A stretch of 11,331 bases of DNA from Baffinella frigidus. Lineage: Eukaryota > Cryptophyceae > Cryptomonadales > Baffinellaceae. How positions within the stretch are numbered: the first letter of the stretch is position 1; each line of letters begins with the position of its first letter. Both the position numbers and the translations under genes were made by a program. This document shows positions 6,258 to 11,117 of this stretch, piece after piece. The stretch lies in the NCBI GenBank assembly GCA_026770585.1, contig MU646453.1:411647-422977 (forward strand). Reading direction: 5' to 3'. A model generated the notes under the pieces. The model was not told the origin of the DNA. It did not search any database and saw nothing but the letters and a program-made list of their open reading frames with translations.

Positions 6258-7060
6258 CTGCCAGGCCCGCCACGATTTCAGTATGCAAGCCTTTTGAGCC
6301 GATTCATAGGACATTTGAGCGGTTTCGTATTGATTTTGAGCTGTTTCATAGGGAATTCCTTAAGGAAAGACGTAGTAGGCTTAGACGTTTTTTGGCTGCC
6401 TCGGCATCCCGATCCCCTGACCGCGCCTGCCAGGCCCGCCACGATCTCAGCATGCAAGCCTTTTGAGCAGGTTCATAGGAAATTCGAGCTGTTTCGTAGG
6501 GAATTCGTGCTGTTTCATAGGCAATTCCACAAGGAAAGACGTAGTATTCGGCGTTCTTTGGCAACCTCGGCGTCCCGATCCCCTGATCGTGCCTGCCAGG
6601 CGCACACCCATGTCACTTTGCATGCCTTTTGAGCCATTTCATTGGGAATTCCGGAAAGGAAAGGCTCAACGGCGTCCCGATCCCCCGACTGCGCCTCTCG
6701 TGCCCACACCCATGTCACTTTGCAAGCCTTTGGAGCTAGTTCATAGGAAATTTGAGCTGTTTCATAGGGGATTCCTTAAGATCCTTGAAGAAAGACGTAG
6801 TAGGTTTAGACGTTCTTCGGCGACCTCGGCGTCCCGATCCCCCGACCGCGCCTCTCGGGCCCGCACCCATGTCACTTTGCAAGCCTTTTGAGCCGATTCA
6901 TAGGACATTTGAGCGGGTTCGTATGGATTTTGAGCTGTTTCATAGGGAATTCCTTACGAAAAGAGGTAGTAGGCTTAGACGTTTTTTGGCTGCCTTGGCG
7001 TCCCAATCCCCTGACCGCGCCTGCCCACGCTTTCAGTTGGCAAGCCGTCTGAGCCTACTA
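6236..7060 (-). repeat. Tandem array of about 167-base units carrying 5' copies of exon E4
   Basis: The landmark CGTCCCGATCCCC and its variants occur at 6236, 6405, 6571, 6673, 6830 and 6999, giving spacings of 169, 166, 102, 157 and 169 bases; the 102-base unit has lost about 60 bases. On the minus strand each unit has an AG followed by GCGCGGTCAGGGGATCGGGA (E4 start, ARSGDRDA), then diverges from E4. Each full unit also contains three 21-base subrepeats built on GAGCTGTTTCATAGG. Four of five spacings leave remainder 1 on division by three, so no frame runs through the array on either strand. The first unit holds intact E4; the others are upstream relics. Confidence 0.75.
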
Positions 7061-7220
7061 CGCCTTTCCTTATGGATTTCCGTATCGAACATCTCAAAAG
7101 GCGTGCCTGCCGTGAGGGCCACGCTTTGAGTTGGCAAGCGTTTTCTAGGTGGCAAGCGTTTTCTAGGAAGGCATCCAAGGCTGTCGAGAACCGGGCATTC
7201 AAACGCCCATGGGTCCGCTG
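7061..7220 (-). other. Open region upstream of the E4 array, unassigned
   Basis: The minus strand is open through RTHGRLNARFSTALDAFL and two copies of an 18-base unit encoding ENACHL/ENACQL, then reaches CGGCAG|GCACGC, which resembles the acceptor context of the array units. It may be a diverged outermost unit. No donor is evident and I cannot assign it as an exon. Confidence 0.3.
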
Positions 7221-7274
7221 GATCATTTCGGTGATGAAGTGGATCCGGACCAGATGGTCGTTAATAATGAACTC
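7221..7274 (+). repeat. Plus-strand arm of an inverted duplication
   Basis: These 54 bases match the reverse complement of 7954-8007 at about 46 positions by eye. Read on the plus strand they encode DHFGDEVDPDQMVVNNEL and a stop; the other arm encodes NHPGDDVVPDQLVVNNEL. The two arms enclose the E3 cluster. Confidence 0.6.
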
Positions 7275-7283
7275 TAGAGATCT

Positions 7284-7340
7284 CTGTCGACTCGATCTAC
7301 CTCCGGTTGCGGAGCTGGATCGAGTCGTCTGTCGCCTCTC
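7284..7340 (-). pseudogene. Degraded internal copy of exon E3 forming an inverted repeat
   Basis: The minus strand contains GCGACAGACGACTCGATCCA and CTCCGCAACCG, matching the EATVDSINLRN part of E3 with substitutions. The segment also folds on itself through CGACTCGATC and GATCGAGTCG. Confidence 0.4.
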
Positions 7341-7387
7341 ACCCGAAGTGAACTATTCGTGAACTCTGCTACAATCTCGTACATCAA

Positions 7388-7434
7388 CCCGAACCCCGAA
7401 CCCCGAACCCCGAGCCCCGAGCCCCGAGCCCCGA
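7388..7434 (+). repeat. CCCGAAC / CCCGAGC heptamer cluster
   Basis: About seven consecutive seven-base units of CCCGAAC or CCCGAGC lie just downstream of the E3 donor. They have the same period as the telomere repeat but a different sequence. Confidence 0.8.
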
Positions 7435-7453
7435 ATGGAGTAACAGGGGAGAC

Positions 7454-7531
7454 CTGGAGTTCGGCGAGGCGGTTGCGGAGATTGATCGAGTCGACTGTCG
7501 CTTCTTCCAGCCGTGCCTCCACGTTTCGCGC
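7454..7531 (-). CDS. Exon E3, coiled-coil segment (26 codons)
   Basis: The acceptor is a long CT microsatellite ending in CCAG; the donor is CTCCAG|GTCTCC; both ends are phase 0. The exon reads ARNVEARLEEATVDSINLRN then RLAELQ. Positions 1, 4, 8, 11, 15, 18, 22 and 25 are A, V, L, A, S, L, L, L, a clean heptad series in the register inherited from E2. A 5' copy at 7715-7768 and a more degraded one at 7905-7926 lie upstream, and a mid-exon relic lies downstream near 7284-7340. This copy alone has both splice sites. The function is unknown beyond a coiled-coil rod. Confidence 0.7.
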
Positions 7532-7532
7532 C

Positions 7533-7579
<47 letters not shown>

Positions 7580-7714
7580 TGAGAGTGAGAGAGCGAGGAG
7601 AATGAGTGCATGCGAGAGAGAGAGAGTGTGTGAGAAAGCGAGAGTGTGTGTGAGAGAGAGAGAGTGCGAGAGAGAGTGAGTGAGTGTGAGAGAGAGAGCG
7701 AGAGAGCGAGAGAG

Positions 7715-7768
7715 GAGGTTGATCGAGTCAACTGTCGCTTCTTCCAGCTGTGCCTTCACGTTCCTCGC
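7715..7768 (-). pseudogene. 5'-end copy of exon E3 with CT-tract acceptor
   Basis: CT repeats ending in CCAG are followed by ARNVKAQLEEATVDSINL. At that point the homology passes directly into CTCTCTCGCTC repeats, so the last eight codons and the donor are lost. Eighteen codons retain close similarity to E3. Confidence 0.7.
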
Positions 7769-7904
7769 CTGGAGAGAGAGAGCGAGAGAGAGAGTGAGTG
7801 AGAGAGAGAGAGGGTGAGTGTGTGTGTGTGAGAGAGAGAGTGTGTCTGTGAGAGAGAGCGAGAGAGATTGAGAGAGAGAGAGCATTAGTGATTACCAACA
7901 CGTC

Positions 7905-7926
7905 CACGGACATCCACGTTTCACGC
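7905..7926 (-). pseudogene. Degraded 5'-end copy of exon E3 with acceptor
   Basis: GGACAG is followed by GCGTGAAACGTGGA, matching the start of E3 (GCGCGAAACGTGGA) with a stop in the second codon. The sequence then diverges. Confidence 0.4.
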
Positions 7927-7953
7927 CTGTCCACACAGAGCGAGAGAGAGAGT

Positions 7954-8043
7954 GAGTTCATTATTGACGACCAACTGGTCCGGAACCACGTCATCACCCG
8001 GATGATTCAGCAGACTGATTACCAACACGTGCATGGACTGCAC
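7954..8043 (-). other. Unassigned open segment, inverted relative of 7221-7274
   Basis: After an acceptor-like TGTGAG the minus strand reads VQSMHVLVISLLNHPGDD and then VVPDQLVVNNEL before running into CT repeats. The 54 bases at 7954-8007 are an inverted copy of 7221-7274 with about eight differences. I see no donor and do not recognise the peptide; it may be an exon relic or part of an unrelated repeat. Confidence 0.35.
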
Positions 8044-8121
8044 CTCACACCCGGAACCCCACACCCTAAACCCTTCTCTCCCCTCCCACCCCCAGACAAC
8101 ACCCTAACCCCGACTAATCAC

Positions 8122-8163
8122 CGTATTCTCCCACTCATTCGCGCGGGTCCGCAGCGGCGAGAC
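8122..8163 (-). pseudogene. 3'-end copy of exon E2 with donor
   Basis: Fourteen codons read VSPLRTRANEWENT and are followed by ACG|GTGATT. The upstream flank AGAGGGGAC is shared with the copies at 8429-8457 and 8911-8933, so these three belong to one duplicated unit. Confidence 0.65.
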
Positions 8164-8283
8164 TGTCCCCTCTAAACCCTAAACCCTGAACCCTAAACCC
8201 AAACCTTACCCTAAAACCTACACCCTACACCCTGAACCACCACCCTAACCCCTAAACCCTAAACCATCGACCCGTCTCATCAC

Positions 8284-8384
8284 CTTATTCTCCCACTTGA
8301 GAGATAGGGAGAGAGAGAGAGATAGAGATAGGGAGGGGGAGGGGGAGAGAGAGACCTGCTACGGACGGGGCGCGGGACACATTC

Positions 8385-8417
<33 letters not shown>

Positions 8418-8457
8418 GAGAGAGAGAGCGCGCGAGTCCGCAGGCGCCCGACAGTCC
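8284..8457 (-). pseudogene. 3'-end copy of exon E2 split by a CT-rich tract
   Basis: The part at 8429-8457 encodes TVGRLRTRA, and the part at 8284-8295 encodes WENK followed by AAG|GTGATG. Between them, where E2 has only the codons for D and E, are 133 bases (8296-8428) made largely of CT repeats on the sense strand and ending in CTCTCAAG. Confidence 0.6.
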
Positions 8458-8556
8458 CCTCTAAAATAAAAAACCCCAAACTCTCAACACCCAACCCTTA
8501 ACCACCAAGCACCAAGCACCAAACACCAAACACCTAAACCTTGAACCCCGGCTCAC

Positions 8557-8600
8557 CTGGTTCTCCCACTCATCCGCGCGGGTCCACAGCCGCCACACTT
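8557..8600 (-). pseudogene. 3'-end copy of exon E2 with strong donor
   Basis: EVWRLWTRADEWENQ is encoded and followed by CAG|GTGAGC. The upstream flank does not match E2. Confidence 0.65.
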
Positions 8601-8666
8601 CACCAGCGAGTACTGCCCGACTACGTTCGCCCTAGACCCCCCCTCTCCACCCCATCTCCGGCTCAC

Positions 8667-8699
8667 CTTGTTCTCCCACTCGTCGGCGCGGGTCCACAG
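8667..8699 (-). pseudogene. 3'-end copy of exon E2 with strong donor
   Basis: LWTRADEWENK is encoded and followed by AAG|GTGAGC. Immediately 5' of the homology is a GAGG-type microsatellite (CCTC on the sense strand). No acceptor is present. Confidence 0.65.
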
Positions 8700-8751
8700 G
8701 GAGGGAGGGAGGGAGGGAGAGTGGCGGCGCACCTGACTCGCGAGAACCTCA

Positions 8752-8800
8752 GGCGCGAGACGGTCGTCACCGGATGCCTCAACCTCCGGACCATACTTCA
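8752..8800 (-). pseudogene. Internal or 3' copy of exon E2, deleted
   Basis: The segment contains GACGACCGTCTCGCGCCTGAG, matching the TTVSRLR region of E2, followed by GTTCTC. The TRADEWENK tail is missing. A further GAGTCAG|GTGCGC lies just downstream. Confidence 0.4.
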
Positions 8801-8910
8801 CGTTCGCGCACGCGCGACAAGCTACTGTCTACCTACACGCTAACCCCACTCACCTTGTTCTGTCTACCTACTTAGCTAACCCCACTCACCGGTTAGCTAA
8901 CCCCACTCAC

Positions 8911-8933
8911 CTTGTTCTCCCACTAGTCCGCGG
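8911..8933 (-). pseudogene. 3'-end copy of exon E2 with strong donor
   Basis: The fragment carries CGGACTAGTGGGAGAACAAG followed by GTGAGT, with part of the exon deleted. A shorter repeat of AGAACAAG|GTGAGTGGGG lies at about 8854-8861, and GTGAGTGGGGTTAGC recurs once more between them, so the donor junction itself was duplicated in tandem. Confidence 0.6.
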
Positions 8934-9002
8934 AACAGTCCCCTCTGAACCCTCAGCTCGGTGGTGGGAAGGGTTTAGGGTGCAGGTTTTGGGGGTTAGT
9001 AC

Positions 9003-9128
9003 CTTGTTTTCCCACTCATCCGCGCGGGTCCGCAGGCGCGAGACGGTCGTGTCGTTCCCGGATGACATCAGCCGCATCGAGTCTGCGTCGGCTTTCGCCA
9101 GCAGCAGCTCCCGCCGCACCTCCGCCAC
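9003..9128 (-). CDS. Exon E2, coiled-coil segment (42 codons, six heptads)
   Basis: The acceptor is AATTGCAG and the donor AACAAG|GTACTA, with the exon phase 0 at both ends. The protein begins VAEVRRELLLAKADADSMRL and ends SRLRTRADEWENK. Counting from residue 1, positions 1, 4, 8, 11, 15, 18, 22, 25, 29, 32, 36 and 39 are V, V, L, A, A, M, S, N, V, L, A, W, so one heptad register covers the whole exon. The length of exactly six heptads lets the register pass unchanged into E3. It is the only complete member of about twelve related segments between 8122 and 9833. Its donor is further from the GTRAGT consensus than the donors of several downstream fragments, which is odd for the functional copy. 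The protein family is not recognised. Confidence 0.75.
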
Positions 9129-9200
9129 CTGCAATTGTTAATTGTTGATTGTTAATTGTTTATTGTTTATTGTTTAGGGTTGGTGTTGAATTTAGGGTCG

Positions 9201-9237
9201 GTCGCGCCAAACGTAGCTCCCGCCGTACATCCGCCAC
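9201..9237 (-). pseudogene. Short 5'-end copy of exon E2 with acceptor
   Basis: An AAACAG acceptor is followed by VADVRRELRLAR and then by degenerate telomere-like sequence. It is the copy closest upstream of intact E2. Confidence 0.6.
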
Positions 9238-9322
9238 CTGTTTTTTAGGGTTGAGGGCTAGGTTCAGGGTTGAGGGTTTGGGTTTGAGGTTAGGAATTCG
9301 GGTTTCGGGTTTCGGGTTCGGA

Positions 9323-9402
9323 GTGTCGTTCCCGGATGACATCAGCCGCATCGAATCTGCATGGGCGCGCGCCAGCAGCAGCTCCCGCCGTACCTCCGCC
9401 AC
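9323..9402 (-). pseudogene. 5'-end copy of exon E2 (80 bases) with acceptor
   Basis: An AACAG acceptor is followed by VAEVRRELLLARAHADSMRL and MSSGND. The homology ends at the same base as in the copy at 9584-9663 and continues into CCCGAAAC-type heptamers. There is no donor at the break. Confidence 0.7.
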
Positions 9403-9478
9403 CTGTTGGTTTATTGTTTATTGTTTATTGTTTGTTGTTTATTGTTTATTGTTAGGGTTGGTGTTTAGTGTTTAGGGT

Positions 9479-9518
9479 CGGCGCGCGCTAGCAGGAGTTC
9501 CCACCGTACATCCGCCAC
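9479..9518 (-). pseudogene. Short 5'-end copy of exon E2 with acceptor
   Basis: A TTTAG acceptor is followed by VADVRWELLLARAD, and then the sequence passes into heptamer repeats. It is paired with the longer copy at 9584-9663, as the short copy at 9201-9237 is paired with 9323-9402. Confidence 0.6.
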
Positions 9519-9583
9519 CTAAATTTTAGAGTTTATAGTCTAGGGTTAGAGCCAGGGTTTAAGGTTTGGGTGTCCGGTTCGGA

Positions 9584-9663
9584 GTGTCGTTCCCGGATGA
9601 CATCAACCGCATCGAATCTGCGTCGGCGCGCGCTAGCAGCAGTTTCCGCCGTACATTCGCCAC
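9584..9663 (-). pseudogene. 5'-end copy of exon E2 (80 bases) with acceptor
   Basis: An ATAG acceptor is followed by VANVRRKLLLARADADSMRL and then MSSGND. The copy stops in the codon after GND at the bases ACTCCGAACC, exactly where the copy at 9323-9402 stops. The last sixteen or so codons of E2 and its donor are missing. Confidence 0.7.
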
Positions 9664-9803
9664 CTATGTTGCGGGGGTGTTGAGGCTTGAGGTGTGCGCC
9701 CCCCTCGATCTTTGTTTTCTTTTTACATCTGACATCTTGCGTTTTGCGGTGGAAGGTTAAGGTTAGGATTTAGGGTTAGGGCTTGAGGTTTGGAGTTTGG
9801 GGA

Positions 9804-9833
9804 TAGCAGCAGTTCCCACCGTTCCTCCGCTAG
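9804..9833 (-). pseudogene. 5'-end copy of exon E2, degraded
   Basis: After CCCAG the copy reads like GCGGAGGAACGGTGGGAACT, corresponding to AEVRRELLL of E2 with substitutions. It then ends in heptamer-type sequence. Confidence 0.45.
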
Positions 9834-10175
9834 CTGGGTTGCAGGGGTTGAGGGTTAGGGTGTACTTCTCGCGCAAGGTTTGCTTAGGGTTTGGTGTTTG
9901 GTGTTTATGGGTTATGGGTTAGGGTTTGGGGTCTAGGGTTTGGGTTTAGGGTTCAGGGTTTACACCCACAGTCACAGCGCGTTTAGAGTTTAGGGATTAC
10001 GGTGTAGGGTGTCGGGTTTCAGGCTTCAGGTGTAAGTTTTCGGGTTTCGGGTTTCAGGTTTCAGGTGTCGGGTGTCAGGTGTCGGGTTTCGTGTTTCGAG
10101 TCTCGGGTTTCGGGTCTTTGGTTTCTGGTTTCGGGTTTCGACGGCGGAAGGGTGTAGGGTTTCGGGGACGCGGAC

Positions 10176-10235
10176 CTCCTCGCGTGCAATCGCAGCCTGC
10201 GAATCAAGGCGCTCCCGCAGCATCGAGGCCTCGTC
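10176..10235 (-). pseudogene. 3'-end copy of exon E1 with donor
   Basis: Twenty codons matching the last twenty of E1 (DEASMLRERLDSQAAIAREE) are followed by a donor-like GAG|GTCCGC. The sequence is nearly synonymous with E1, so the copy is recent or was constrained. Its 5' side stops abruptly at TTTCGGG heptamer repeats, and no acceptor precedes it. It lies in the intron downstream of E1. Confidence 0.7.
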
Positions 10236-10355
10236 GTTTCGGGTTTCGGGTTTCGGGTTTCGGATTTCGGATTTCGGGTTTCGGGTTTCGGGGGCGGGCG
10301 GAGGTACCCTAGGGCTTCTGACGCGGACGGGGGGTAGGGTTTCGGGGACGCGAAC

Positions 10356-10484
10356 CTCCTCGCGAGCAATCGCGGCCTGGGAGTCGAGCCGCTCCCGCAG
10401 CATGGAAGCTTCATCGTGGAGCGTGCGCGCGCGCTTCAGGCCCTCGGCTGAGTCGCTGTCCGCCACCGCGCGCGTCATCGCAAC
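10356..10484 (-). CDS. Exon E1, coiled-coil segment (43 codons)
   Basis: The acceptor is a T-rich stretch followed by GTGCAG, and the exon opens with GTT GCG ATG (VAMTRAVADSD). It closes with IAREE before GAG|GTTCGC. The middle reads EGLKRARTLHDEASMLRERL, with hydrophobic or alanine positions at residues 19, 22, 26, 29, 33 and 40, the 3-4 spacing of a coiled coil. It is the only full-length member of a family of five related segments: one 3' fragment lies at 10176-10235 and three 5' fragments lie at 10596-10701, 10850-10908 and 11074-11117. Those relatives carry frameshifts or deletions while this copy is open throughout, which is the main reason for calling it the functional exon. The function of the protein is unknown. 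Confidence 0.7.
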
Positions 10485-10595
10485 CTGCACGTCCAAAAAA
10501 ACAGCGTACTTTCAGGCCGTGACAACAACCGAGTTGGTATAAATTTGTTTTTTTAGTGGCGATAAATAAGCGAACACGCAACGTTTGGTGGACGT

Positions 10596-10701
10596 GAGTC
10601 GAGGCGTTCACGGAGCATGGCGAGGCCGCGTCGTGGAGCGTGCGCGCGCGCTTCAGGCCTTCGGCCGGATCACTCTCCGCCACCGCGCGCGTCATCGCGA
10701 C
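10596..10701 (-). pseudogene. 5'-end copy of exon E1 with acceptor, frameshifted
   Basis: After an acceptor-like AAGCAG the copy reads VAMTRAVAESDPAEGLKRAR and continues to TLHDAAS. There it carries two extra bases relative to E1, so MLRERLDS follows only in another frame. The E1 tail and donor are absent. It lies upstream of the intact exon. Confidence 0.7.
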
Positions 10702-10849
10702 CTGCTTAGGGTTTTATCGTTTTTACATATAAAAACAGTGTTTTTGAAAAACAGCAGTTAGTGATACCGCTATTGCCGCATACGGAACATTTTCAAATAT
10801 CTCGTTTTTAACGGGAATAAAGGAGCGAAAACGCAACGGTTGATAGAAC

Positions 10850-10908
10850 GCGCACGCTTCAGGCCCCTCGGCGGAATCACTGTTCGCCACCGCCCGCGTC
10901 ATCGCGAC
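10850..10908 (-). pseudogene. 5'-end copy of exon E1 with acceptor, frameshifted
   Basis: The acceptor is TACGTAG and the copy reads VAMTRAVANSDSAEG. One extra G then shifts the frame before the segment matching KRAR, and homology ends there. Its acceptor lies 207 bases from that of the previous copy. Confidence 0.65.
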
Positions 10909-10964
10909 CTACGTAGACGGTAAAGACAGTGTGCTTGAGTGATACGGGAGAGCGAGATTCCGTA

Positions 10965-11064
10965 TCCCTTCAGTGGCCATAGGGCGATTAATCGCCCTAA
11001 CTCGCCGTAGGCAGGTCCTAGGACCCTACCGTAGGGCGTATGAGCCTACTGGTCACTTAAGGGA
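10965..11064. mobile_element. Small MITE-like element with TA target duplication
   Basis: The ends form an imperfect inverted repeat of about 22 bases. The left end starts TCCCTTCAGTGGCCATAGGG and the right end, read in reverse complement, starts TCCCTTAAGTGACCAGTAGG. TA lies on both outer edges, as for Tc1/mariner-type MITEs. Inside are an 18-base perfect palindrome centred on ATTAAT (10981-10998) and a segment resembling the interior of the element at 5219-5366. There is no coding capacity. Confidence 0.5.
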
Positions 11065-11073
11065 TAGTAGGAG

Positions 11074-11117
11074 GTGCGCGCTTCACGCTGTCCGCCACCG
11101 CCAATGATCATTGCGAC
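11074..11117 (-). pseudogene. Most degraded 5'-end copy of exon E1 with acceptor
   Basis: A TATGCAG acceptor is followed by GTCGCAATG, then a stretch matching the GCGGTGGCGGACAGCG part of E1, with internal deletions. It is the furthest copy from E1 and the most decayed, 209 bases beyond the previous acceptor. Confidence 0.5.

Larger units (their letters stand above)
7532..9002 (-). repeat. E2-E3 intron: CT tracts, CCCTAAA-type repeats and E2/E3 relics
   Basis: On the plus strand this intron holds (GA)n-rich tracts at 7534-7715, 7770-7882, 7938-7953, 8302-8353 and 8384-8430, a GAGG run at 8698-8722, and degenerate CCCTAAA repeats at about 8060-8110, 8170-8275 and 8465-8550. Exon relics of E2 occupy the E2 side and relics of E3 the E3 side. 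All the GA tracts are CT on the sense strand of the gene. Confidence 0.65.
9129..10355 (-). repeat. E1-E2 intron: degenerate telomere-like heptamers with exon relics
   Basis: The plus strand is dominated by seven-base units: TTTATTG at 9150-9176 and 9406-9452, scattered TTTAGGG variants at 9240-9300, 9440-9480, 9535-9575 and 9755-9965, and TTTCGGG at about 9299-9318, 10030-10140 and 10233-10290. Five 5'-end copies of E2 and one 3'-end copy of E1 are embedded among them. No independent gene is visible. Confidence 0.65.
63..10484 (-). other. Partial multi-exon gene for a long coiled-coil protein
   Basis: This is the span of twelve candidate exons on the minus strand, totalling about 288 codons, separated by introns of roughly 250 to 1470 bases. 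Each exon is open in a frame that makes both ends phase 0, so any subset joins without a frame change. The predicted protein is rich in E, R, A and L and has 3-4 spaced hydrophobic residues, which points to a structural coiled coil; no catalytic motif is visible and I do not recognise the family. Neither a start nor a terminal exon was found, so the gene probably extends beyond both window edges. Exon order is inferred from position and from heptad register; no transcript was available. An alternative is a decaying pseudogene, but one copy of each exon is intact while its neighbours are broken, which favours a maintained gene. Confidence 0.6.

Noticed and set aside
5899-6297. Serine-leucine rich plus-strand frames of 91 and 132 residues
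   Set aside because: They translate GTCT and CT microsatellites and antisense E4 relics.
6463-7129. Plus-strand open frames of 125 to 142 residues across the 167-base array
   Set aside because: The unit length shifts the frame between most units, and the conserved splice-like signals lie on the minus strand. I cannot exclude a plus-strand transcript, but nothing supports it.
7274-7885. A 203-residue minus-strand open frame made mostly of L, S, H and T
   Set aside because: It is the translation of CT and CTCA microsatellites with only the short E3 segments coding-like; the repeats have no codon structure and all frames are similarly open.
10072-10542. A 156-residue plus-strand open frame
   Set aside because: It is antisense to E1 and its 3' copy, joined through TTTCGGG heptamers that read as GFRVSGF in any frame.
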